Positions 1 to 5,479 of a DNA stretch of 5,479 nucleotides are shown here, piece after piece. Source of the stretch: Bacillota bacterium (GTDB lineage Bacteria > Bacillota > Clostridia > Christensenellales > CAG-138); assembly GCA_023393045.1 (NCBI GenBank), contig JAEWMV010000093.1, forward strand, positions 1 to 5,479, given 5' to 3'. How positions within the stretch are numbered: position 1 is the first letter of the stretch; every line of letters starts with the position of its first letter. The notes below the pieces were generated by a model. The model was given only the letters and a program-made list of their open reading frames with translations, was not told the origin of the DNA and did no database searches. The position numbers and the translations under genes were made by a program.

Positions 1-302
1 CGCGCACCCTCTATTCGGCAACCGGGTCCAAGGATGAACAGGACGCGGACGTCACCGAAATGGGGAGCAACCTTGCCAACACAAAACTCACGCTGCGCGC
101 CGTGTTTGACAACACCGTCGGCACCCTGCAGGACATCATGAGCCTGCAGGTCGGCGATGTGATACGGCTGGATCACCCCATAGACAGGCCGATTGCGGTG
201 AACATCGAGCATATGAAGAAGTTCAAGGGCTACATCGGCCAGAAAAAATCCAGGTATGCGGTGCGCATAACGGAGATAATACAGGAGGAATCGGATGGCT
301 AG
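1..302 (+). CDS. fliM: FliM, flagellar motor switch protein, C-terminal part (5' truncated by window)
   Basis: About 100 C-terminal residues are visible, in the frame that begins at base 3; the gene starts before the window. The segment is a SpoA (surface presentation of antigens) domain: a beta-rich stretch with the pattern TLQDIMSLQVGDVIRLD, then VNIEHMKKFKGYIG and a closing YAVRITEII. FliM sits in the C-ring of the flagellar basal body, binds CheY-P through its missing N-terminus, and uses this C-terminal SpoA domain to bind the FliN/FliY layer. The next gene is fliY, which also ends in a SpoA domain. The two reading frames overlap by 8 bases, so translation is probably coupled. Family assignment rests on the SpoA pattern plus the FliY neighbour. 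A FliN-like protein is the only serious alternative, and the K-rich, G-rich FKGYIGQKKSRYAV stretch favours FliM. Confidence 0.88.
   Translation, partial: RTLYSATGSKDEQDADVTEMGSNLANTKLTLRAVFDNTVGTLQDIMSLQVGDVIRLDHPIDRPIAVNIEHMKKFKGYIGQKKSRYAVRITEIIQEESDG
283..288 (+). promoter_or_regulatory. Ribosome binding site of fliY, inside the fliM 3' end
   Basis: A perfect AGGAGG lies 6 bases before the ATG at 295. It lies within the last codons of fliM and fixes the fliY start. The start codon and the fliM stop share the string ATGGCTAG, which suggests that ribosomes ending fliM re-initiate on fliY. Confidence 0.85.
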
Positions 303-1455
303 TGATTCATTAACCCAGGAAGAAATCAACCGCATTCTTATGGGCAATCTGGACGCCGTGCCGGAGGAGCCGGAAGGCCGTTGGCGCCTTTCCCCCGAGG
401 AGAAGGACGCCCTGGGCGAAATCGGCAATATGTGCATGGGCGCTTCGGCGACAACGCTCTACGAACTGCTGAGCCGCAGGGTCAGCATCACTACGCCGCG
501 CGTGAACGTCTATACGTCCATCGACCAGATAAGCGGTTATAAAAAGCCCTATATTGCGGTTGAGGTGTCCTATACGGAGGGGATATACGGAAAGAACATC
601 TTCCTTCTCAAGCGGGAAGACGCGCTTTTGATTACGGATATCCTCATCGGTGGGGACGGCAGCCTGCAGTCCGAAGGGCTGGAGGAAATGTACCTGAGCG
701 CGCTGAGCGAAGTCATGAACCAAATGATAGGCGCGTCCTCCACGTCGCTCTCCTCCATACTGCATGTGCCCATCAACATTTCCCCGCCCACGGTGAAGGA
801 AATCATCATGGATGAAGACGATCTGGGCACCATCATCGACAACAGCGATGCGTTCATCCATATTTGCTTCGACATGACCATTGAGAACCTGCTGGCAAGC
901 GAGATCATGCAGGTGATCCCCTACAGCTTCGGCAAGCTTATGGCAAAGGATTTGATCAACGAGGAATCTGCAAGGGTATCTTCATCTTCAACTCCGGCCG
1001 CCCCGGCGCAGCAGCCTGCGCCGCAGCCCGCGCCGCCGCAGGCGGCGCCTGTGCAGAAACCCGCCGCTCCGGCCCCGGCGCGCGCCGCGCAGACGGCGCC
1101 CGTGCGGGAAAGCCAGAAGGTCGTGGACGTGAAGCCCCTGCAGTATCCCTCTTTTGACGACGACAACGCGCCCATGCCGCACATGCGCGAGGAGGAGCCG
1201 GAGGGCAACCTGAACCTGCTCATGGACGTGCCGCTGAATGTGACGGTCGAATTGGGCAAGAGCGTCAAGAGCATCAAGGAGATACTCGGGATGCGCATGG
1301 GCTCCATCATCGTGCTGGACAGGCTGGCGGGCGAGATGGTGGACATACTCGTCAACGGCAAGCTCTTCGCAAAGGGCGAGGTCGCCGTCATCGACGATAA
1401 CTACGGCGTGCGCGTGACGGAAATCATCAACAAGAAGGCGAACTTCTTCAGCTAA
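295..1455 (+). CDS. fliY: FliY, flagellar motor switch protein and CheY-P phosphatase
   Basis: 386 residues. Residues 5-15 (SLTQEEINRIL) match the short N-terminal motif that FliM and FliY use to bind CheY-P. Residues 32-215 form a CheC-type phosphatase module with two pseudo-symmetric active sites: D38-x3-E42-x2-N45-x22-P68 and S135-x3-E139-x2-N142-x22-P165. Both keep the Glu and Asn that act on CheY-P in the CheC/CheX/FliY family. Residues 223-300 are a low-complexity Pro/Ala/Gln-rich linker that turns acidic near its end. Residues 307-382 are a SpoA domain (VPLNVTVELGKSVKSIKEIL through GVRVTEII) that joins the C-ring beneath FliM. In bacteria of the Bacillus/Clostridium type, FliY replaces or supplements FliN and removes phosphate from CheY at the motor. 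The start is fixed by AGGAGG at 283-288. A terminator follows about 50 bases after the stop, so fliY is the last gene of its operon here. Confidence 0.95.
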   Translation: MASDSLTQEEINRILMGNLDAVPEEPEGRWRLSPEEKDALGEIGNMCMGASATTLYELLSRRVSITTPRVNVYTSIDQISGYKKPYIAVEVSYTEGIYGKNIFLLKREDALLITDILIGGDGSLQSEGLEEMYLSALSEVMNQMIGASSTSLSSILHVPINISPPTVKEIIMDEDDLGTIIDNSDAFIHICFDMTIENLLASEIMQVIPYSFGKLMAKDLINEESARVSSSSTPAAPAQQPAPQPAPPQAAPVQKPAAPAPARAAQTAPVRESQKVVDVKPLQYPSFDDDNAPMPHMREEEPEGNLNLLMDVPLNVTVELGKSVKSIKEILGMRMGSIIVLDRLAGEMVDILVNGKLFAKGEVAVIDDNYGVRVTEIINKKANFFS

Positions 1456-1504
1456 GCTGCGGCCTGCGATTGGACGCCGTCCGTTTCCCTCATCCTTTAT
1501 GACC

Positions 1505-1529
1505 AAACCCCGCCGAAAGGCGGGGTTTT
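1505..1529 (+). terminator. Rho-independent terminator after fliY
   Basis: A perfect 10-bp stem, AAACCCCGCC (1505-1514) with GGCGGGGTTT (1519-1528), is closed by a GAAA tetraloop. The stem ends in a run of four T (1526-1529). It lies about 50 bases past the fliY stop and before the next promoter, so it should end the flagellar switch transcript. The T-run is short, so some read-through into the chemoreceptor gene is possible. Confidence 0.87.
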
Positions 1530-1551
1530 CTGTGTCAATTGCGAACTGGGC

Positions 1552-1579
1552 TAAATATTGTACAAAAGTTTATCGATAT
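1552..1579 (+). promoter_or_regulatory. Putative sigma-28 (SigD/FliA) promoter for the chemoreceptor gene
   Basis: TAAA at 1552-1555, a 16-base spacer, then ATCGATAT at 1572-1579. The known motility sigma factor consensus in Bacillus-type bacteria is TAAA, 14-16 bases, GCCGATAT. The -35 core is exact, the spacing is in range, and CGATAT of the -10 is exact. Transcription would start near 1586, leaving a leader of roughly 70 bases. The box lies in an AT-rich gap just after the fliY terminator and before a chemotaxis gene, the context expected for a late motility gene. An overlapping sigma-A promoter (TTGTAC at 1558, TCATAT at 1581) is a much poorer match. Confidence 0.7.
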
Positions 1580-1640
1580 ATCATATGTACACATTTTCTA
1601 AAATGCGACAAAAATAACGAAAAACAAAATATTAAATGCT

Positions 1641-1650
1641 GGAGGCGGAG
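1641..1650 (+). promoter_or_regulatory. Ribosome binding site that sets the GTG start of the chemoreceptor
   Basis: GGAGGCGGAG lies just before the GTG at 1658. The second core, GGAG at 1647-1650, is 7 bases from the start codon; the first, GGAGG, is 12 bases away. No in-frame ATG nearby offers a better site. The ATG at 1499 has no such site and lies ahead of the terminator. Confidence 0.75.
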
Positions 1651-1657
1651 AAGCACA

Positions 1658-3865
1658 GTGAAAGCAAAAGGTAAGGGCGACCTCAGGACGTATGGAATCA
1701 AGGGGAAAATACTGGTCCCGGTCATAGGACTGTTCGTGCTCAGCATCGGCATTGTCTTGGCTTTGGTACTCTTCATCTCTTCCGGCAACACGAACAAGTT
1801 GTCCAGCGACCTGATGGATGAGATGAATACCCACTACGCTGCCGACGTCCAGGGCAAGCTGAACGCGGCTTTGAGCGGCGCACGGGCGCTCAAGCCGGTG
1901 TTCGAGCAGACGGGCAAGGCGTCAAGGCGCGAAGGCGACGTGGCGCTGCTCAAGACCATACTCGAACAGAGCGATGGCGTCTATGGCGTTTATACCCTCT
2001 GGGAGCCGGGCAAGTATGATAATATGGACGCGCAATACGCAGGAAAGCCCGGTTATGACAGCACCGGCCGGTTCATTCCCTATGTGCGCCGCGATGGGAC
2101 CAGCATCGTGGTGGAAGCGCTTGCCGGCTACGAGGAGGAGGGCGTGGGCGATTATTACCTCGTGCCCAAAAACACGCTGCAGGAGAGCATCATCGATCCT
2201 TTCGTCTATCCGGTCAACGGCGTGGATATGTATATGTCCTCCATGGTGGTGCCCCTGGTCCGAAACGGCGGCTTCGTGGGCATCGTGGGCATGGATATCC
2301 TCATAGACAGCCTTGTCGAAGGCATCAAGGGCGTATCCCTCTTTGAGAGCGGATACATGTTCATGGCCGATTCGAGCGGCGTGCTGTCCTATCACCCCGA
2401 CGCCGACATGGCCGGAACCTCCCTGTTCGACGCACTTGGCGAGAAGGAGGGCGCGCTGCTTCGCGAAGCGCTCAGCACGGGCGAAAATACCGAGTTCGAT
2501 TTTGTTTTCGGCGCGGACGGCGTAAAGAACCGCTTTGTAATCAGCCCCATCTCCGTGGGTGCGAAATACTGGCTGGTCGGCGCCGTCGTTCCCGTGAGCG
2601 AAATCGATAAGGCCACGAACACCACCCTGCTGGCAGGATTGGGCACGGGCGTGGCCGCGCTGGGTATCATCGTGGTTTTGCTTCTCATACTGATCTCCGG
2701 CATCCTGAAGCCCATTGTTCCGCTGACCCGGGCCGCCCTCGCGATTGAGAACGGCAATATCGACAGCGCCGTGTCCCAGAGCCTTGCGGAAATTAAAAGC
2801 AGGGATGAAATCGGTTCGCTCGCAAACTCCATAAGAAAGGCGGTCGGCTCGATAGAGCGCGTCGCTTCCGACACGGCCGTATTGAGTAAGGCTGCCGAGC
2901 AGCACGATTTGAGCGTTGAGGTGGACATCTGCGTGCACAGCGGCATTTACCAGCAGATTATGGTGGTTGTGGATCAGATGTTCTCGCAGCTCAACAGCAT
3001 CATCGCGAGCATCAGCGTAGCCGCGGAACAGGTCAGCACCGGTTCCGCCCAGGTGGCGAGCGGGGCGCAGGCGCTTGCGGCGGGCTCCACGGAGCAGGCG
3101 TCCTCCATCGAGGAACTCAGCGTTTCCATCGCAAAAATCGCCGAGCAGGCTGCGGAAAATTCAAACAACGTCAAAACCGCCACGCAGTACGTTGGAGAGA
3201 CGGCGCAGAGCGTGCGGACCGGAAACGAGCATATGGCGCAGCTCTCCGGGGCGATGAGCGACATCGGCTCCACGTCCGGAGAGATCACCAACATCACAAA
3301 GGTCATCGAGGACATCGCCTTCCAGACCAACATCCTCGCGCTCAACGCGGCCATCGAGGCGGCGCGCGCAGGCAGCGCCGGCAAGGGCTTTGCGGTCGTG
3401 GCGGACGAGGTCAGGAACCTTGCCGCAAAATCCGCCGAGGCCGCCAAGCAGACGGCCGAGCTGATACAGGCCTCCGCGGCCACCGTTTCCAAGGGCGCAC
3501 AGATCACGGGAGAAACCGCAAAAATTTTGCGCGACATCGGGGAAAAGGCCCAGATGGTCAACGAGAGCATCGTGAAGATCGACAAGGCCTCCTACGAGCA
3601 GTCCGTGGCGATCGAGCAAACCAAGCTTGGGTTGGAGCAGGTTTCCGCCGTGGTGCAGACGAACGCGGCCACCGCGGAGGAAAACTCCGCCACCAGCGAG
3701 GAAATGTCCGCCCAGGCCGCTTCGCTGCGCGAGGAGGTCGGCAAATTTAAGCTGAAGAGCAGCGCGTATCAGGACGGACTTCATCCCGTCGAGCCGACCC
3801 AGGAGCGCCTGCCCGACATCAACCTGCCTCTGCTTGACCGCGCGCTGAATCTCGGCAAGTATTAA
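1658..3865 (+). CDS. Methyl-accepting chemotaxis protein (dCache - HAMP - MCP signalling domain)
   Basis: 735 residues from a GTG start. Residues 1-17 are basic and cytoplasmic, and 18-40 form the first membrane helix. Residues about 43-320 are an extracytoplasmic sensor of the dCache type, with GRFIPY at 137-142, DYYLVPK at 165-171 and the typical closing VGMDI at 210-214. Residues 324-350 form the second membrane helix. A HAMP domain follows (Pro352, D383-E384-I385-G386), then a second HAMP-like segment at about 401-450. The long signalling hairpin has its tip at 549-592, including IAFQTNILALNAAIEAARAG and GFAVVADEVRNLA, the near-invariant region that contacts CheA and CheW. The C-terminal tail carries no visible NWETF-type tether for CheR. 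Its ligand cannot be told from sequence; small molecules such as amino acids, amines or purines are known for this sensor class. The gene forms its own unit with a sigma-28-like promoter and a terminator. The in-frame extension back to 1499 is rejected because it would translate the fliY terminator. Confidence 0.93.
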   Translation: MKAKGKGDLRTYGIKGKILVPVIGLFVLSIGIVLALVLFISSGNTNKLSSDLMDEMNTHYAADVQGKLNAALSGARALKPVFEQTGKASRREGDVALLKTILEQSDGVYGVYTLWEPGKYDNMDAQYAGKPGYDSTGRFIPYVRRDGTSIVVEALAGYEEEGVGDYYLVPKNTLQESIIDPFVYPVNGVDMYMSSMVVPLVRNGGFVGIVGMDILIDSLVEGIKGVSLFESGYMFMADSSGVLSYHPDADMAGTSLFDALGEKEGALLREALSTGENTEFDFVFGADGVKNRFVISPISVGAKYWLVGAVVPVSEIDKATNTTLLAGLGTGVAALGIIVVLLLILISGILKPIVPLTRAALAIENGNIDSAVSQSLAEIKSRDEIGSLANSIRKAVGSIERVASDTAVLSKAAEQHDLSVEVDICVHSGIYQQIMVVVDQMFSQLNSIIASISVAAEQVSTGSAQVASGAQALAAGSTEQASSIEELSVSIAKIAEQAAENSNNVKTATQYVGETAQSVRTGNEHMAQLSGAMSDIGSTSGEITNITKVIEDIAFQTNILALNAAIEAARAGSAGKGFAVVADEVRNLAAKSAEAAKQTAELIQASAATVSKGAQITGETAKILRDIGEKAQMVNESIVKIDKASYEQSVAIEQTKLGLEQVSAVVQTNAATAEENSATSEEMSAQAASLREEVGKFKLKSSAYQDGLHPVEPTQERLPDINLPLLDRALNLGKY

Positions 3866-3895
3866 GCAGGGCAAAAGCAAGGGGATTTTAGAGCA

Positions 3896-3930
3896 AAAAG
3901 GCGGGTGGCGATGATTGCCGCCCGCCTTTT
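3896..3930 (+). terminator. Terminator after the chemoreceptor, likely bidirectional
   Basis: A 14-bp stem with one G-T pair: AAAAGGCGGGTGGC (3896-3909) and GCCGCCCGCCTTTT (3917-3930), with a 7-base loop. It lies 30 bases after the chemoreceptor stop. Read on the minus strand, the same hairpin ends in five T (complement of 3895-3899), so it can also end the converging 241-residue gene, whose stop is 38 bases away at 3969. Confidence 0.88.
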
Positions 3931-3968
3931 GGAAAGTTCTGAGCAATGGGAAAACAGCGGCCTCCTCG

Positions 3969-4694
3969 TTAAGTTAAATACTGCGAATGTTCCGACATAA
4001 ACAAATCATACTCATCCTTTTCGGTGATCCAAACAATTACATAATATTCTTTTATCCCAAGCCTTGAGTAAGCCTCCAAACGGTGATTACCATCGTTCAG
4101 CTCAAACCCGCCGTCGACGAAGTGAACGATCAATGGTGGCATATCCCGCTCTTTTTCAATGACGCCCATAAGCTTTGAAACGTGCTTGTCAAACCATTCC
4201 GCGTCAATTCGCCATTTCATGTTCTTTTCGGGGCCGCAGCAGCGACTGAAAAGCGAAAGCGGCATTTTTATGGGTCCCAAGAAAAAGCGATCAAACAATT
4301 TCAGCCCATCGGAAAAGTCTTTGTTATGCCCGCCGGATAACAAGTATGTGTGGATCCATTGCTCAAGCTTACCGTTTTTGGCGTAACTTTGAGCGGATGA
4401 AAGCGTACATGCATATTCCAAAATGATATCCTCCTTTTTTGAGTAAACGATCTTCTTGATCGATTCACAGGAAAGATGGTATTCTCCCGCGATTTGTTCC
4501 ATGCCGATACCGGCATTGAACCTCGCTTTGATATCGCGGTTGCGCTCAAACAGATATTGCTTATATCCTGAGGTTTCGCCCCAAGCCCGCTTTTTGGCGC
4601 TGGCCGGAATGTAAACGGGTTTTCCCGACACATATTTTTGAATCTGCCTGAGCAAGCGCTCGGGAAATATGTCCTTACCGTTTTCGTACTTCAT
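3969..4694 (-). CDS. Mor-like HTH regulator fused to a ParB/sulfiredoxin-like domain, function unknown
   Basis: 241 residues. Residues 1-88 resemble the clostridial CD3324/Mor transcription-activator-like family: a start with MKYENGKDIFPERLLRQIQK, then Y28-I29-P30, a basic stretch with W38-G39, and a helix-turn-helix at about 63-84 (MEQIAGEYHLSCESIKKIVY). Residues about 93-235 form a second module with FFLGPIKMPLS (137-147), RCCGPE (151-156), W161, W167, PPLIV (186-190), then L199-N-DGNHR-LEA (to 208) and a closing YVIVWIT. The PPLIV-then-DGNHR-x-EA arrangement is like the ParB/Srx fold, where a D-G-x-H-R box binds a nucleotide or phosphate. No partner gene is visible. AGGAG at 4705-4709 lies 10 bases before the ATG; the ATG at 4701 is out of frame and too close to it. 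GC is lower than in neighbouring genes. Domain calls are from memory of family patterns; DNA binding is inferred and the role of the C-terminal half is not known. Confidence 0.8.
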   Translation of the reverse strand: MKYENGKDIFPERLLRQIQKYVSGKPVYIPASAKKRAWGETSGYKQYLFERNRDIKARFNAGIGMEQIAGEYHLSCESIKKIVYSKKEDIILEYACTLSSAQSYAKNGKLEQWIHTYLLSGGHNKDFSDGLKLFDRFFLGPIKMPLSLFSRCCGPEKNMKWRIDAEWFDKHVSKLMGVIEKERDMPPLIVHFVDGGFELNDGNHRLEAYSRLGIKEYYVIVWITEKDEYDLFMSEHSQYLT

Positions 4695-4717
4695 ATGCCA
4701 TCAACTCCTGTGATTGA

Positions 4718-4723
4718 ATTATA
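4718..4723 (-). promoter_or_regulatory. Possible -10 box for the HTH/ParB-like gene
   Basis: On the minus strand a perfect TATAAT occurs here, 23 bases before the ATG at 4694. The hexamer 17 bases upstream (TATCAA) is a poor -35 match. Transcription would start near 4711, only just ahead of the AGGAG at 4705-4709, giving a very short leader. It may depend on an activator or be fortuitous. Confidence 0.35.
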
Positions 4724-4754
4724 CAATTCGAGCGGCAATATTGATACATAATGG

Positions 4755-4790
4755 ACGGATATATGCGTTCTTTACATAAATCGCATCCGT
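4755..4790. repeat. Imperfect inverted repeat upstream of the HTH/ParB-like gene
   Basis: ACGG (4755-4758) pairs with CCGT (4787-4790), and ATGCG (4763-4767) pairs with CGCAT (4782-4786). An ATAT bulge (4759-4762) interrupts one arm, and the loop is 14 bases. It lies about 30 bases upstream of the possible -10 box of the minus-strand gene. That position would suit an activator or autoregulator site, but it could also be chance. Confidence 0.35.
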
Positions 4791-4834
4791 AATCTCTCAG
4801 GCGCTTTCCCGTCCCGCGAGACTTCTGAGCAACG

Positions 4835-4870
4835 AAAAAGCGAGCTGCCTTTTTGGAGGGCAGCTCGCTT
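4835..4870 (-). terminator. Rho-independent terminator after the GGDEF gene
   Basis: A perfect 12-bp stem, AAGCGAGCTGCC (4838-4849) with GGCAGCTCGCTT (4859-4870), around a 9-base loop. On the minus strand it ends in five T (complement of 4835-4839). It lies 40 bases past the GGDEF gene stop, so the cyclase and the downstream HTH/ParB-like gene are probably separate transcripts. The remaining sequence between 4695 and 4834 holds no convincing gene. Confidence 0.9.
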
Positions 4871-4910
4871 GAGAGCAAGGCGAAAAAATTCCGGTATAAG
4901 CAGGAGGCGC

Positions 4911-5479
4911 TTACTGCGCTCCTTTTGCACTTTTCTTTTCCTCATACATTTTTTCATCGGCCATACGGATCATTTCCTCGGCCGTCAGCGGCGTGCGCAA
5001 CATACTCTGTATCCCGAGCGACGCGGCGATTCTTACGTTTTCATTCGGGATGGGCAGCTCGATAGAGACGATGGCGCCGCGTATCCGCTTGGCGATAAAG
5101 GCGGCTTCCCTCTCGCCGATGCCGCTCAGGCAGACGAGGAACTCGTCCCCGCCGTACCTGGCCGCCCAGTCCGCGTCGGCGCGTATGCATTTTTGCAGGG
5201 CGGCGGCCACCTCCCTGAGGGCGACGTCCCCCATCGCGTGGCCGTATGCGTCGTTGATCATCTTCATGTTGTCGATATCGATAAACAGAACGGAGAGCGG
5301 CTGCTGCGCTATGACGGCTTTGACGATGTCCACCGGCAGCCGGTCGTCCACGAAGCGGCGGTTGTATATGCCGGTCATATGGTCCCTGATCACCATGCTG
5401 TTGATGTCGTGCACGACGTTGCGCATCGCCTGCCCGTCGTTATACTCGCCGGTGCCGATCATCATGCTGTCCGTGGCGT
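4911..5479 (-). CDS. GGDEF-domain diguanylate cyclase, C-terminal part (5' end beyond window)
   Basis: The frame is open to the window edge. The Met codons at 5465 and 5462 have no ribosome binding site, so the N-terminus probably lies outside and may hold a sensor domain. Counting from the Met at 5465, residues 16-27 are a helical linker and 28-38 (DHMTGIYNRRF) open the GGDEF fold. D63-I-D65 binds metal. N71 and D80 match the guanine-contacting Asn and Asp of PleD. G105-G-D-E-F109 is the intact catalytic loop. The tail MADEKMYEEKK is typical of the family end. The enzyme would condense two GTP into c-di-GMP. The product-inhibition I-site (RxxD ending 5 residues before GGDEF) reads A96-D-A-D99, with the Arg shifted by one position to 95, so feedback control may be lost. 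Activity is likely from the conserved residues. The input signal is unseen. Confidence 0.92.
   Translation of the reverse strand, partial: ATDSMMIGTGEYNDGQAMRNVVHDINSMVIRDHMTGIYNRRFVDDRLPVDIVKAVIAQQPLSVLFIDIDNMKMINDAYGHAMGDVALREVAAALQKCIRADADWAARYGGDEFLVCLSGIGEREAAFIAKRIRGAIVSIELPIPNENVRIAASLGIQSMLRTPLTAEEMIRMADEKMYEEKKSAKGAQ

Noticed and set aside
1974..2525. Open frames on the plus strand inside the chemoreceptor gene (1974-2306 and 2313-2525)
   Set aside because: They lie in another frame of a gene with clear domain signatures and have biased, Trp/Cys-rich composition typical of shadow frames.
1922..2938. A 338-codon open frame on the minus strand opposite the chemoreceptor
   Set aside because: It is a long antisense frame caused by high GC and codon bias. 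It is His/Ala/Asp-rich with no recognisable domain, and the sense strand codes for a recognisable protein.
4791..4830. CTCTCAGGC on the plus strand (and CCTGAGAG on the minus strand), recalling parts of glycine or TPP riboswitches
   Set aside because: The other conserved parts are missing: there is no CCGAAGG-type core for glycine and no CTGGATAATGCCAGCG-type segment for TPP. The nearby gene is also not a metabolic one.
4675..4878. Small minus-strand frame between the GGDEF and HTH/ParB-like genes
   Set aside because: It begins inside the GGDEF terminator hairpin and overlaps the next gene start out of frame. The protein has no recognisable pattern.
4695..4910. Possible c-di-GMP riboswitch near the cyclase gene
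   Set aside because: I could not find the conserved GEMM core on either strand, and the region lies downstream of the cyclase gene rather than in its leader.
1..5479. CRISPR arrays, tRNA or rRNA genes, insertion sequences and phage genes
   Set aside because: No regularly spaced repeats, cloverleaf or rRNA-like sequence, transposase or terminal repeats were seen on either strand.

Overview
The window looks like part of a chromosome from a motile, flagellated Firmicute, probably an uncultured or gut-type member of the Clostridia. Three things suggest this: a FliM gene followed directly by a FliY that carries both CheC phosphatase repeats, strong AGGAGG-type ribosome binding sites, and a small regulator whose N-terminus resembles the clostridial CD3324/Mor-like family. 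This placement is inferred from gene content and not from any search.

Positions 1-1530 hold the end of a flagellar switch operon: the 3' part of fliM, then fliY overlapping it by 8 bases, then a GAAA-loop intrinsic terminator. Positions 1552-3930 form a separate transcription unit. It has a good match to a sigma-28 (SigD/FliA) motility promoter, a GTG-started transmembrane chemoreceptor with a dCache sensor, and a hairpin terminator that can work in both directions. The longest open frame for the chemoreceptor runs back through the fliY terminator, and that 5' extension is not real.

Positions 3969-4910 are on the minus strand. They hold a 241-residue protein that joins a Mor-like helix-turn-helix to a C-terminal ParB/sulfiredoxin-like segment, and upstream of it an intergenic region with a terminator and an imperfect inverted repeat. 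Positions 4911-5479 hold the 3' part of a GGDEF diguanylate cyclase gene, also on the minus strand, running off the window end.

Functionally, the chemoreceptor would feed a CheA-CheY phosphorelay. CheY-P would bind the switch built from FliM and FliY, and FliY would dephosphorylate it there. The cyclase would make c-di-GMP, a common antagonist of motility, but it is separately transcribed and no direct link is visible. The least explained item is the HTH-ParB-like fusion protein. Nothing else in the window points to a wholly new system.
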